Virus record (IMG/VR): IMGVR_UViG_3300022821_000035
Span: 1-44,089 of that record
Length of the DNA: 44,089 nucleotides
Reading direction: 5' to 3' (one strand)
Origin: a virus
Shown: positions 20,884-29,692 of the stretch, one piece after another
How the letters are laid out: every line of letters begins with the position of its first letter
How positions within the stretch are numbered: position 1 is the stretch's first letter
Position numbers and translations under genes: made by a program
The notes under the pieces: model-generated
What the model saw: only the letters and a program-made list of their open reading frames with translations
What the model was told of the DNA's origin: nothing
Databases searched by the model: none

Positions 20884-22449
20884 ATGGCTGATGATTTTAC
20901 GTTAGTAAAAATGCTAGGGAGTATTCAGTTAAATCTTGACCATGGGTCTTTAACTGGTTTAACTGATGATGACCACCTTCAATATTTACTTGCAGATGGG
21001 ACAAGGGAATTAACTGGTAATTTAGCAGTAACAGCTTTGGCTACTATCGATGGCAGAGATATTTCCGTTGATGGCTCTAAGCTGGATGGGGTTGAAGCTA
21101 GTGCGGAAGTTAATAATATTTCAGATATAAACGCCACCGACTTAACAGATGGAGGGGATACTACCTTGCATGACCACGATGGAATTTCAGAGAATACAAC
21201 TCATAGAGGGTTAGTGACTGGAAATCCCCACGTAGTAACAAAAACAGAAGTTGGTCTAAGCAATGTTCCAAACACTGATTGCACTGATGCCTCTAATATT
21301 TCTAGTGGTACTCTCCCAAGTGCGGTGTTGCCACCAGTAGCTTTAACTTCTGTTCAAGTAGCAGTTAGTCAAGTTGCTATGTTAGCTCTCACTACTGAAG
21401 AGGGAGATGTTGTAGTGCGAAGTGATGAGAATAAATCTTACATGAAGAATGCAGGAACAGCAGGCACGATGGCTGACTTTTACGAATTACAAACACCAAC
21501 AGATTCAGTTCTCTCAGTTAATGGAGAAACTGGTACGGTAGTTTTAACAACGGGAGATGTTGGCGAAGATACGGATAAGAACTATGTCACTGACGCGGAT
21601 ATAACTCTTTTGGGTGATACTTCTGGTAGTAACTCTGGCGACCAATCTACCATAGTTGGAATCACAGGTACTAAAGCCGAATTTGACACCGCAGTAACAG
21701 ACGGCAACATAACTTATGACGGAGATGCTCCAACAGCTCACGCAACCTCACACACTGACGGCTCAGATGACATACAAGATGCTACAGCAGGACAGAAAGG
21801 AGTGGCTACAGCAACTCAGATAACTAAGTTAGATGGAATTGAAGCCTCTGCTGATGTGAATAACATTTCAGACGCTAACGCTGCCACCCTTACCGACGAC
21901 TCAATGGCAGATGCTCTTCATAGGCACTCAGAACTTTCAGCAAGCGATGGAACACCCAACCCAGCTTTGAGTGTGGACGCTAGCGGCAACGTCGGCATCG
22001 GGACTACGAGTCCGGGACATACATTACAGGTAACGGATGGAGGGGCTACAGATAAGGGACCAACTTTATTTTTAAACTCAGATTATGCGGCTGGTGGGAC
22101 TCATTCTACTTTTATAATGGCTGTAGATAATGCCGCATATGATAGTGCGAGTGACGCAAGATGGTTCCAAGTATCAGACGGGGCTATTTTAAATATAGGT
22201 GTAGGTAACGGTGCGGGTTCGCTAACGTCACAAGTTACAATATTAAATGACGGCAACGTCGGGATTGGGACGACAGACCCGACAGTTAAACTGGATATTA
22301 ATTCAGATATAATAAGATTAAGAACAGCCAAAACGCCAGCAACTGCGGGGGCGACTGGAGACCAAGGTTCAATTTGTTGGGACGCTGATTATATTTATGT
22401 TTGTACTGCGACAAATTCCTGGGAAAGAGCAGCTTTAAGTTCTTGGTAG
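20884..22449 (+). CDS. Tail fibre / adhesin
   Basis: A 521-residue repetitive fibre. An N-terminal LTDDDHLQYLLADGTRELTG motif, typical of phage fibre shafts, is followed by two versions of KLDGxEASAxVNNISDxNA (about residues 66 and 317). Near the C-terminus come two GIGTT units (DASGNVGIGTTSPGHTLQV and NDGNVGIGTTDPTVKLDI), common in metagenomic phage fibres. The protein ends with a small globular domain containing WDADYIYVCTATNSWERA. No intramolecular chaperone is obvious. It is followed by a convergent terminator and the antisense recombinase, so it ends this transcription unit. Confidence 0.8.
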   Translation: MADDFTLVKMLGSIQLNLDHGSLTGLTDDDHLQYLLADGTRELTGNLAVTALATIDGRDISVDGSKLDGVEASAEVNNISDINATDLTDGGDTTLHDHDGISENTTHRGLVTGNPHVVTKTEVGLSNVPNTDCTDASNISSGTLPSAVLPPVALTSVQVAVSQVAMLALTTEEGDVVVRSDENKSYMKNAGTAGTMADFYELQTPTDSVLSVNGETGTVVLTTGDVGEDTDKNYVTDADITLLGDTSGSNSGDQSTIVGITGTKAEFDTAVTDGNITYDGDAPTAHATSHTDGSDDIQDATAGQKGVATATQITKLDGIEASADVNNISDANAATLTDDSMADALHRHSELSASDGTPNPALSVDASGNVGIGTTSPGHTLQVTDGGATDKGPTLFLNSDYAAGGTHSTFIMAVDNAAYDSASDARWFQVSDGAILNIGVGNGAGSLTSQVTILNDGNVGIGTTDPTVKLDINSDIIRLRTAKTPATAGATGDQGSICWDADYIYVCTATNSWERAALSSW

Positions 22450-22452
22450 ATT

Positions 22453-22476
22453 AAATGGCTTCCGTGCAAGCCATTT
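22453..22476. terminator. Bidirectional hairpin between fibre and recombinase
   Basis: A perfect 9-bp stem (AAATGGCTT / AAGCCATTT), loop CCGTGC, located between convergent genes. T-tracts are short on both strands. Confidence 0.6.
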
Positions 22477-22478
22477 CA

Positions 22479-22494
22479 CCTAGCAATAACTAGG
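22479..22494. repeat. Short dyad CCTAG-N6-CTAGG at the recombinase 3' end
   Basis: Two 5-base arms around CAATAA overlap the stop codon of the antisense recombinase. Size and 6-base centre resemble the core of a tyrosine-recombinase crossover site, but it may be chance. Confidence 0.3.
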
Positions 22495-23286
22495 AACGAA
22501 TTTTTCGTAAGAGTTCTTTCGACAATAACCTTGACTATGGATGTAAATCATAGTTGTTTCAATTAGAGAATGTCTTAATTGATTTTTAACAGTTATTAGG
22601 TCAGCTCCCCTATTTATCATCGACGTAGCTAAAGAATGTCTGAATAAATAAGGGTAAACTCTCTTGTTTAGGTTAGCTTTTGCAGAAAGTTTGCAAACTA
22701 ATTTTCTCAAAGCTTGTTGATTATAATTTCTCTGTTCATCAAAAGTTTTAAACAGAAAATCATCATCGTTTCTTCGAAAATTGTTTAAATATTCTAGTAA
22801 AATTTTTACACAACTAGAAGAAAGATAGATTATCCCATCTTTAAAGCCTTTTCCTTGAACAATCAGTAATTCGTTTGAACCAAAATTAATATCTCCGACT
22901 TTGATATTAATTAATTCTTTAGGTCTAACGCCAGAATAAGCTAACACAGCGACAATAGTTTTTTCTCTGACATTGCTGCAACAAAATAATAGTCTGGTTA
23001 TTTCAGATTCTGATAATGTTGATTTGATAATTTGTTTAGGTTTCTTCTGCCTCGCAAAAAATAAAGGTCGTCCAATAAATTCAAAATAATATTCGATTGA
23101 TTTAACTTGGTTCGTTTTGTGAGAGTAAGAATAGTCAGATTTATATAGAGTAAAAACATAGTCTTCTATCGAGTTTTTATCTAATGTAGTTTTAACTTTT
23201 ATTCTTTTAATTGAGTTGATGTGGTTTTCGACTGTTACAGGCTGTAAACCTTTCTCAACATAAAGAAATTTTTCAAAATTTTTCAT
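22480..23286 (-). CDS. Tyrosine recombinase / integrase
   Basis: The only clear minus-strand gene; 268 residues. The N-terminal SAM-like core-binding domain (about 1-80) is followed by the catalytic domain. Arg121 is in GVRPKEL, Lys146 in GKGFKD, box II reads YLFRHSLAT with Arg216-His217, His239 in LRHS, and the nucleophile Tyr248 in TTMIYIH. The usual first His of the HxxR box is replaced by Tyr213. The length fits XerC/D-like or phage integrases. Possible roles are integration, resolution of dimers, or DNA inversion near the fibre. No att repeat could be found by eye. Confidence 0.88.
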   Translation of the reverse strand: MKNFEKFLYVEKGLQPVTVENHINSIKRIKVKTTLDKNSIEDYVFTLYKSDYSYSHKTNQVKSIEYYFEFIGRPLFFARQKKPKQIIKSTLSESEITRLLFCCSNVREKTIVAVLAYSGVRPKELINIKVGDINFGSNELLIVQGKGFKDGIIYLSSSCVKILLEYLNNFRRNDDDFLFKTFDEQRNYNQQALRKLVCKLSAKANLNKRVYPYLFRHSLATSMINRGADLITVKNQLRHSLIETTMIYIHSQGYCRKNSYEKFVPSYC

Positions 23287-23362
23287 TTGTGGATAATAAT
23301 TGTTAAACTAAAATAAAAGCACGGTTAAATTCTAGTTTTTTATAATAAATAATTTTAATAAA

Positions 23363-23599
23363 ATGGTAAATGTAATAAACTATATTGAAAAAAAAAGCAA
23401 AGGTCTAGCCGAGGTTGTAAAAGCTGGTGGGGGCTACGCTATCGCTATTAAAAAATTTGATTCAGAAACAGGTGAATTGGACTCGCCAGAAATACAAGCA
23501 GTCGGAATTGATGGAATAGATGCAGAAATAGTTTCTAAACAAGCTGAAATTGATGACTTGAACACTTTGAAAAAGGATATTAATTCATTAACTGTTTAA
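23363..23599 (+). CDS. Unknown small coiled-coil protein
   Basis: A 78-residue protein with a beta-like middle (GGYAIAIKKFDSETGELDSPEIQAVGIDG) and a C-terminal coiled coil (VSKQAEIDDLNTLKKDINSL). It is the first plus-strand gene after the recombinase and begins the tail block. The ATG follows an A/T-rich leader, with a TATAAT at 23341-23346 but no matching -35. It may be a fibre-attachment or tail chaperone-like protein; unknown. Confidence 0.5.
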   Translation: MVNVINYIEKKSKGLAEVVKAGGGYAIAIKKFDSETGELDSPEIQAVGIDGIDAEIVSKQAEIDDLNTLKKDINSLTV

Positions 23600-23603
23600 A
23601 ACA

Positions 23604-23915
23604 ATGAAGATTAAAGTAAACCAAGTATTGAAAGATTTAAAAGGAGAAGATTTAAAAGGTAAGAAAAAAGGAGAAAAAGTAGAATTAAAAACTATTTGCG
23701 TTAATGCTCTTCTCTCAGAAGTACCAGAAAAAGAAGGGGCTAAGATTGACGGAAATGAAAAGATGAAGAGATTTATATTGGCTGAAAAAATCCAAAAGGC
23801 TAATGAAATTGAATTAACAGTTGAGGAAATTTCAAAGATTAAAGCCATTATTGGCGGAGCTTTCCCTCCTTTAGTGGTAGGAAGAGCTTATAATGCCCTA
23901 GAAGGTAAAAATTAA
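23604..23915 (+). CDS. Conserved small phage protein of the tail region
   Basis: A 103-residue protein. Marks seen across many phages are VELKTICVNALLSEVP, then EKMKRFILAEKIQKANEIELTVEEISKIKAIIGGAFPPLVVGRAYNALE. It is a compact helical protein often near tail or replication genes; function is not established. It does not overlap the preceding gene in a way that would allow programmed frameshifting. Assignment of conservation is from pattern recognition only. Confidence 0.6.
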   Translation: MKIKVNQVLKDLKGEDLKGKKKGEKVELKTICVNALLSEVPEKEGAKIDGNEKMKRFILAEKIQKANEIELTVEEISKIKAIIGGAFPPLVVGRAYNALEGKN

Positions 23916-23925
23916 TTTTAATTAA

Positions 23926-25266
23926 ATGATTTTAAAATTCAAAAATCAAAGAATCATCAACGCTGGAACTCCGATTTCTTCCACTACAGCTCAGATGGAT
24001 GCTACTGATACTACAATAGCGGTTCTTTCTGACGACAGATTCGCTAGTGCTACTGACAAGTATGTTCTATTCGGTAATTTCGGAGACGAAAATTCAGAGC
24101 TAGTAGCGTTTACGAGTGCTACTGGAAATGTTTTGACTGTCGGTGCTGTTACTAAAGACCACCCAACAGGAACTCCAGCTTACTTGCTCAACGCCAACCA
24201 AGTTGAGTTCTTCTATTGTGCTACTGTTGACGGAACTTACGCCAGCCTATCCAAAGTAGCCATCGACCCAGAATCGTTAGTCACTACTTACGAAGATGCG
24301 GCTCACACAACTGGTTTCGGTAAGGCTATTTTCTACAATGCAGCTGCCGTAGAGACTTATCAGACTTACTGGGAGATTATTAAATATGACAATGACACTA
24401 GAGCTACCCGTGGTTTTGTAAAAAGAGTCTCAATGGATAGGCAAAATATCCCAGATGGAGACCCAGATGTGACTGAAGATTTTTTAAATGATGCCGTTAC
24501 CGAGTGCGACCAAAGAATCAAAGACGAGAAGATTAACTGGAAAGAAGAGTTCGCAGAATTAACAGTTGAGACTGTCGTCGGTCAAACTAAATATGATATT
24601 TCATCTTACTTCAAAGAACAATTGACCATCAGCAGTATCCTTTACGCTAAATGTGATGGGGTTGAAGTCCCAGCTACTACTTTCGATAATTTTTTAGCCA
24701 ATTTACTTGGTGCTGTAACTACGACCTTAGCCGCTGACATTGCATTAGTTGACGTCACGGTGACAGTAACTGATTCTTCAGACCTTCCAGACGAAGGTTC
24801 AATTATGGTAGGGTCAGATTCGATTGATTATACCGCCAACGATAGAGCTACTAATATTCTTTCTGGGGTTACTGAAATCACAGCGGTTCATTCTTCTGGA
24901 GACGAAGTTTGGTACAACCAGTCAACTGGTTCTCCTGAAGTTCTTTCAGTCATGAACGGCTATCTGTACACTTACCCGTTCATAAACGCTGACGCTGACG
25001 CCAAGACAATCACGATACTTTACAGCAAGGAATACACCAATATCACCCTAGACTCTGACGAGTTAGGATTCCCTTCATTCCTTTATATAAGTTTTCTGAA
25101 ATCAGCGATAGCCGCCAAGAAAGGGCAGAAAGACGCTCAAACCTTAGAGAGGAATTTCAATATAGATATTATGAAACATAAGGCTAAAGACGTCTCTCCT
25201 ACGGAGACTGGATTTAAACCTGGTATGGTTATTTATCCCAGCAGTCGTAGAGGGTCATTAAGATAA
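23926..25266 (+). CDS. Head-tail connector / tail protein
   Basis: A 446-residue protein. The N-terminal half contains beta-domain repeats (a TTIAVLSDDRFA domain and an ELVAFTSATGNVLTVGAVTKDHPTGT segment), and the same module recurs at about 266-325 (IALVDVTVTVTDSSDLPDEGSIMVGSDSIDYTA). The helical parts (about residues 185-240 and the C-terminal SFLYISFLKSAIAAKKGQKDAQTLERNFN) resemble gp4-like adaptor helices of podoviruses. It overlaps the next gene by one base. I call it a connector or tail-tube adaptor with moderate confidence. Confidence 0.6.
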   Translation: MILKFKNQRIINAGTPISSTTAQMDATDTTIAVLSDDRFASATDKYVLFGNFGDENSELVAFTSATGNVLTVGAVTKDHPTGTPAYLLNANQVEFFYCATVDGTYASLSKVAIDPESLVTTYEDAAHTTGFGKAIFYNAAAVETYQTYWEIIKYDNDTRATRGFVKRVSMDRQNIPDGDPDVTEDFLNDAVTECDQRIKDEKINWKEEFAELTVETVVGQTKYDISSYFKEQLTISSILYAKCDGVEVPATTFDNFLANLLGAVTTTLAADIALVDVTVTVTDSSDLPDEGSIMVGSDSIDYTANDRATNILSGVTEITAVHSSGDEVWYNQSTGSPEVLSVMNGYLYTYPFINADADAKTITILYSKEYTNITLDSDELGFPSFLYISFLKSAIAAKKGQKDAQTLERNFNIDIMKHKAKDVSPTETGFKPGMVIYPSSRRGSLR

Positions 25267-27185
25267 TGCTCAAACAATTTATTTGGCAGGAAACCCTTGC
25301 TGGCTTCAACGAAGAAATTATTATTAACAATAAACCGACAGCTCTCTACAAAGGGTTGAATTTGGATATGGAAAAACAGCCTGGCAGTTTAAGGAAAAGG
25401 AAAGGCTATAAGATTTTTGGTGCTCAAATCGTCAATGACAATGACTTATTGGGATTGTTCGATTTCCCCAAAAACGACGGTACACGAGTTCCTCTGTCAG
25501 TAATTGACGATACAGTAGCTATTACTAATGCGAGCTATAGCGACCCCGAAGTGACCCTCACAGTAGCATCTGGGCATGGGTTAGTTACTGGGGATACGAT
25601 AGTAATAACAGGGCTTGTCCCAACTGGCTACAATGTCACTACTACTTTAGATTCTGTGACCGCTACTGAGCTTGTTTATTCAGTAGCAGGGTTGGCTGCT
25701 TTATCTACCACGGAAGGAACTACAACCTTCTCTAAAATAATGTATTACTCAGCTGGTTGGACTTTAGCCGACAAAGGATATTCTCCTAGTCTCAAAGGAA
25801 GATTCGAGAGTTTCGTTGACTATTGTTTCTTTACTAATGGAACTGATTTGAAATCATCTGCCGATGGAATAACTTGGGGAACTACGAATCTTTTAAATAC
25901 GATTGATATTACAGCAGTAGTTTATGCTGACCCAGCAGTTACTTTGACAGTTGCTTCTGGACATGGGGTAGTTGTCGGTGATGAAATAACTATCACAGGA
26001 TTAGAACCTGCCGCTTACAATGTAACGGCGACAGTAACGGTAGTGACAGCTACTACTATAGTATTTTCTTTAGCTAGTCTAGCCGCAGTAACTGATGAAG
26101 TTGGCTCTTTAACAGTCCAATTCTCACTTGCAGCTAATGATGTAGTTAAATATGGGAGTGCTCTATTCTTAATCGGAATCTCTGGGTATAGAAGTGACCT
26201 TATGTGGACTGATTTGCCTGATAAAAATGATAGTGGAGATTATGAGTTAGCTTGGAATAGAAATAATAATGTTTCTGTAAATTTAGGTGACGGAGAAGAA
26301 CTAATAGCAGGTCAAGAATACCGAGGAGCTTTGTACTTATTCAAGAACAGTTCGATTGCTAGGACTTTAGTACCAGTTGCAGCTAATGGATTCAAAAACC
26401 TTAGTGGGAATATTGGAGCTAACAGCAAGGATTCTATTCAGGTTGTCTCTGGTCAAATGATATTTTTTAATGACGGTAAGAAAAACTCGAAGAAAGGCTA
26501 CTACTCATTCAATTCTCTAGCTGACGCTGAACCTAAGATTATTTCAGAGCCAATGCAACCTTACATCGACGGGATGGTAGCTGGTCACACAGTAATCTCT
26601 GGAGTTATAAATGACCTTTATGTTTCTTATATTGGAGCAGTAACTAATGCGGCTCACAACATTTCGATAGACCATTGTTACTTGATTTTTAATGCTAAAA
26701 CTAATAGATGGTTAGGAGCTTGGAGCTTAGACCATCCAGCTGAAATAATGTCGCTTCTCACTATAAGCAATGTTACTAAGTTGCATTTTGGAGACGATGA
26801 CGGGACAGTATGGGAAACTGACGAAGGAAACCGAGACGGATATGTTAGTGCTGGTACTACTGGAAGTGCGATTGCCATGAGAGGGTTAAGTCACCAATAC
26901 GACTTATCGAGAGGAGCTACTGGATACAGAGAAAATTACACCAAAAGGAAGGTCAAACAGATGTATCTTTCTGGCGAAAAACTTGAAAACTGTGTCTTTA
27001 GATACAGATTCGACAAGAAATTGTCTGAAAAGGGCGACTGGACTGAAATTGTTGGAATGAAATCACCTACTCATGAGTTCCCTATCAAGAATATCGACGC
27101 TCATTTATTCCAATATGAGATTATCCACATCGGAGACAAGGCGGATGAACCAATAATCAGGAAATTAATAATAGACCATGAATAA
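25266..27185 (+). CDS. Tail nozzle / stabilisation-like protein with duplicated beta inserts
   Basis: A 639-residue, beta-rich protein whose body resembles the propeller-like tail nozzle proteins of P22/T7-type phages: RKGYKIFG near the start, RFESFVDYCFFTNGTD, GALYLFKNSSIAR, IFNAKTNRWLGAW, and a C-terminal beta domain. Two near-copies of a 72-residue beta module are inserted, at residues about 85-156 and 214-286, each with VTLTVASGHGxVxGDxIxITGL and YNVT. These look like adhesion-type repeats. The first 7 bases of the next gene overlap it. Confidence 0.65.
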   Translation: MLKQFIWQETLAGFNEEIIINNKPTALYKGLNLDMEKQPGSLRKRKGYKIFGAQIVNDNDLLGLFDFPKNDGTRVPLSVIDDTVAITNASYSDPEVTLTVASGHGLVTGDTIVITGLVPTGYNVTTTLDSVTATELVYSVAGLAALSTTEGTTTFSKIMYYSAGWTLADKGYSPSLKGRFESFVDYCFFTNGTDLKSSADGITWGTTNLLNTIDITAVVYADPAVTLTVASGHGVVVGDEITITGLEPAAYNVTATVTVVTATTIVFSLASLAAVTDEVGSLTVQFSLAANDVVKYGSALFLIGISGYRSDLMWTDLPDKNDSGDYELAWNRNNNVSVNLGDGEELIAGQEYRGALYLFKNSSIARTLVPVAANGFKNLSGNIGANSKDSIQVVSGQMIFFNDGKKNSKKGYYSFNSLADAEPKIISEPMQPYIDGMVAGHTVISGVINDLYVSYIGAVTNAAHNISIDHCYLIFNAKTNRWLGAWSLDHPAEIMSLLTISNVTKLHFGDDDGTVWETDEGNRDGYVSAGTTGSAIAMRGLSHQYDLSRGATGYRENYTKRKVKQMYLSGEKLENCVFRYRFDKKLSEKGDWTEIVGMKSPTHEFPIKNIDAHLFQYEIIHIGDKADEPIIRKLIIDHE

Positions 27186-27690
27186 CAAATCAGACTTCCT
27201 AGAACCAATCCAACAAGAGTATCTCGGTATCCCTTTTAGGACTGAGAGGAGTTTGGTTGATGAGATTCTTAGGCAGGACATTTACAACCAGGAGACTATT
27301 TTAGACCAGAACGGGACTTACAGGCAGATTGAAGTGATTATAGCTGAGCCTGATTCAGCATTAGAGGCTAAAGATAAATCAGCCACGGTTACTGTCCCAT
27401 TCGACGCTGTGTTGGTTGATGTACATGCCTTTGTGTCTACAGCTTCGACCTCTGGTGTAGTGGAAGTTTCTTTAGAAGACAAGAACGGACATGATATTTT
27501 AGCTGGTTGGATTACGATTGACGCTAATCAGAACGGTTCTGAGACAGCCGCAAACCAACCAATCGCAGACCCTCTGTATAATACTTTGCTCAGATATGAC
27601 CAGATTAGTATAAATGTCGATTCGATTGGGACTGGAGCAACTGGGTTAGTTGTACAAATGTATTTCGTTGTTAGTAAATTTTATTACTAG
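27178..27690 (+). CDS. Unknown tail protein (beta-rich)
   Basis: A 170-residue protein. A helical start (EPIQQEYLGIPFRTERSLVDEILRQDIYNQ) is followed by a beta domain with SATVTVPFDAVLVDVHAFVST and VVEVSLEDKNGHDIL. This N-helix plus beta-sandwich design fits an attachment protein for the tail or a fibre. No name is known. It is translationally coupled to the nozzle gene. Confidence 0.55.
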   Translation: MNNKSDFLEPIQQEYLGIPFRTERSLVDEILRQDIYNQETILDQNGTYRQIEVIIAEPDSALEAKDKSATVTVPFDAVLVDVHAFVSTASTSGVVEVSLEDKNGHDILAGWITIDANQNGSETAANQPIADPLYNTLLRYDQISINVDSIGTGATGLVVQMYFVVSKFYY

Positions 27691-27693
27691 AAA

Positions 27694-28848
27694 ATGGCTA
27701 TAGAAATAGGGACAAGATATACGTTTGAGGATTATGGGACTAGATTTCCTAAAGGAAATAGGTGTGCTGGAATTGATTCTTATCGTGGAGTTATTCTATA
27801 TACTGCGAACAGGTATGCTTTGTTGAAAGCGTTCTCAGTAATTGGGTTAGTACCTTCTTTCGGGACTAGGGCTTTGGTACAAGCAGTCAGCGGTTCTAAT
27901 ACTTCTAGTTCATACGACGTAGCGAGACTATCTGATAGATACGGGGTTTCTTATGTCGGTAATTCGGTTGCGGGAGGTTTAAAATTAAGAGCTTTCGATA
28001 TTGGTACTTCTGGGACTACTATTACACAGGGGGCAGCGACAACTGTAAGTATGGGATACGCTTACCCAATTTACGCTATGTGCAAAATGTCAGCTACGAA
28101 AGTATTAGCAATGTCGTCAGGGTCTTTCTCATACCAGGTTACTAGAGCGGTAGTAGGAGATGTTAATACAGGCACTCTAGCGATAACTATCGGAAGCTAT
28201 TACGACCTTTCCGTTCATCAAACTGGTGCGACTAGAGCTAGTTTAGATAGTTTCAACGAGACTTACGCTGTTTATGTGAAGCAGGCTGGATATTTATTGA
28301 TACTTTCCATTTCTGGAACTGCAGTAACTTATGAAAGCAATTACTATGATGCTACCAAACCATTCTTCAACGTTAAATGTTTTGGAGAAGATAAATTTGT
28401 AGCTTTGTATATGTCGTATGTTTCTTCTGGGGTTTACTACTTGAGAGCTACTTTGTTCTCAAGAAGCGGGACAGTTATTACTGAAGAAGATGACATTGGT
28501 GTTTTTTCAACTATGTCTAGGTACTATCTCGATGATGCTGAAATAATTAAAGAAGACGATGATAAATTTATTGTAATTTTCCACGATGCAGGCAACCACA
28601 AGATTTATACTGAACAAATAGAGATTAAAGGAGATAATTTCAAGAAGGTTTTGAATAATTATGAGATAGAAGTTTTCGCTACTTATTCTGGTACTGCCCA
28701 TGCTATTGTTGGAGGAAGTTATTTCCCAGGAGCGACTGACCCAAGTGCTTACTTCGTTTATGACTATTTAGAGACTAATTACCAAGGAGGTTTAAGAGTC
28801 GGTAATCCTACCTGGGGCGGGTTTAAACCAAAAGTTATGTTAATATAA
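27694..28848 (+). CDS. Tail protein, probable beta-propeller or receptor-binding
   Basis: A 384-residue, beta-rich and Tyr/Ser-rich protein with repeating blades. Each block contains a strand like ...AVYVKQAGYLLILSISGT or ...KFIVIFHDAGNHKIY, with Trp/Tyr and Gly turns, spaced about 40-50 residues. No signal peptide is present. Position after the nozzle protein suggests a tail tip or adhesin protein. No catalytic motif is seen; a carbohydrate-binding propeller is the likeliest fold but not proven. Confidence 0.55.
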   Translation: MAIEIGTRYTFEDYGTRFPKGNRCAGIDSYRGVILYTANRYALLKAFSVIGLVPSFGTRALVQAVSGSNTSSSYDVARLSDRYGVSYVGNSVAGGLKLRAFDIGTSGTTITQGAATTVSMGYAYPIYAMCKMSATKVLAMSSGSFSYQVTRAVVGDVNTGTLAITIGSYYDLSVHQTGATRASLDSFNETYAVYVKQAGYLLILSISGTAVTYESNYYDATKPFFNVKCFGEDKFVALYMSYVSSGVYYLRATLFSRSGTVITEEDDIGVFSTMSRYYLDDAEIIKEDDDKFIVIFHDAGNHKIYTEQIEIKGDNFKKVLNNYEIEVFATYSGTAHAIVGGSYFPGATDPSAYFVYDYLETNYQGGLRVGNPTWGGFKPKVMLI

Positions 28849-28867
28849 TATTAAGTAATCAAAAAAA

Positions 28868-29683
28868 ATGGCAAAACTATCAAGGAGAGAGATTTGGGCA
28901 GCCAAAACTGGCAAGAATAAAAAGGAATATAAAAATTCTGCCGAGGGCAAAGGCTCAAGTAAAATCAAAAAGTATTACAAAGAGAAAGACAAGCTCGAAG
29001 ATAAGGGCTATGACATTAGTAAAGATAAACTTACTAAGGACTTTAAGTTGGTTTTGGAAGCCGCTGGTTTTGCCACGAGCGATTTACAAGAAGATTACGC
29101 TAGAAATATCAACAGACTGGAGGAGAACAAAGATACTGACATTGAAGGCTTAAATTATTATTTAGATACTAACAGAGGAAGGACTGAGGAAGACTTAGAT
29201 GTTGCTATCGGCAAAGAACTACGGAACTTTAATTTAACGATGGATAGAAGCGATGAGTCAATAGCCTCTAGGAATCTAGCCTTTTCTGGGTTGAGAGGTG
29301 TCCGAGGGAAGGAAGAGGGAGATATTTCCGCCGAACATGAATCAAAGAACGCTGATTATATGAGGTCTGCTCAAAGGTCTTTTCAAGACTTAGACCGACT
29401 CGAAACTGTCAAAAACTTAGCGATAGAAACACAATACGGCAGGGATGTTGAAGACACGGCTACCGCCAAGGAGAGAGGAATCAGAGATATTGACTTCGGA
29501 GTTAAAAAGGCGAAGCAAACTAAAGAATCTTCCATGGATAGTCTGAAGTTAGGTAAAGAGAAGATTAACTGGACTGATGATTATGCCAAAGATACTGCTC
29601 AGGCTTCAAATACAAGCATCTTTGACGCTCAACGTTTGAAAGAAAAATATGCTCAGCCACTTTGGCAACAACTAATGTCTTAA
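28868..29683 (+). CDS. Internal virion-type coiled-coil protein
   Basis: A 271-residue, very charged, Lys/Asp/Glu/Arg-rich helical protein, without hydrophobic core motifs. Long heptad-like stretches (NINRLEENKDTDIEGLNYYLDTNRG and SRNLAFSGLRGVRGKEEG) suggest an elongated rod. It lies just upstream of two further probable internal proteins and the giant polyvalent protein, so it may be packed in the head or ejected with DNA. Family not recognised. Confidence 0.55.
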   Translation: MAKLSRREIWAAKTGKNKKEYKNSAEGKGSSKIKKYYKEKDKLEDKGYDISKDKLTKDFKLVLEAAGFATSDLQEDYARNINRLEENKDTDIEGLNYYLDTNRGRTEEDLDVAIGKELRNFNLTMDRSDESIASRNLAFSGLRGVRGKEEGDISAEHESKNADYMRSAQRSFQDLDRLETVKNLAIETQYGRDVEDTATAKERGIRDIDFGVKKAKQTKESSMDSLKLGKEKINWTDDYAKDTAQASNTSIFDAQRLKEKYAQPLWQQLMS

Positions 29684-29692
29684 CATAAAAAA

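Noticed and set aside
23363-23915. Programmed frameshift between the two small genes, as in tail chaperones
   Set aside because: The frames are separated by 4 bases, do not overlap, and no slippery heptamer is visible near the first stop.
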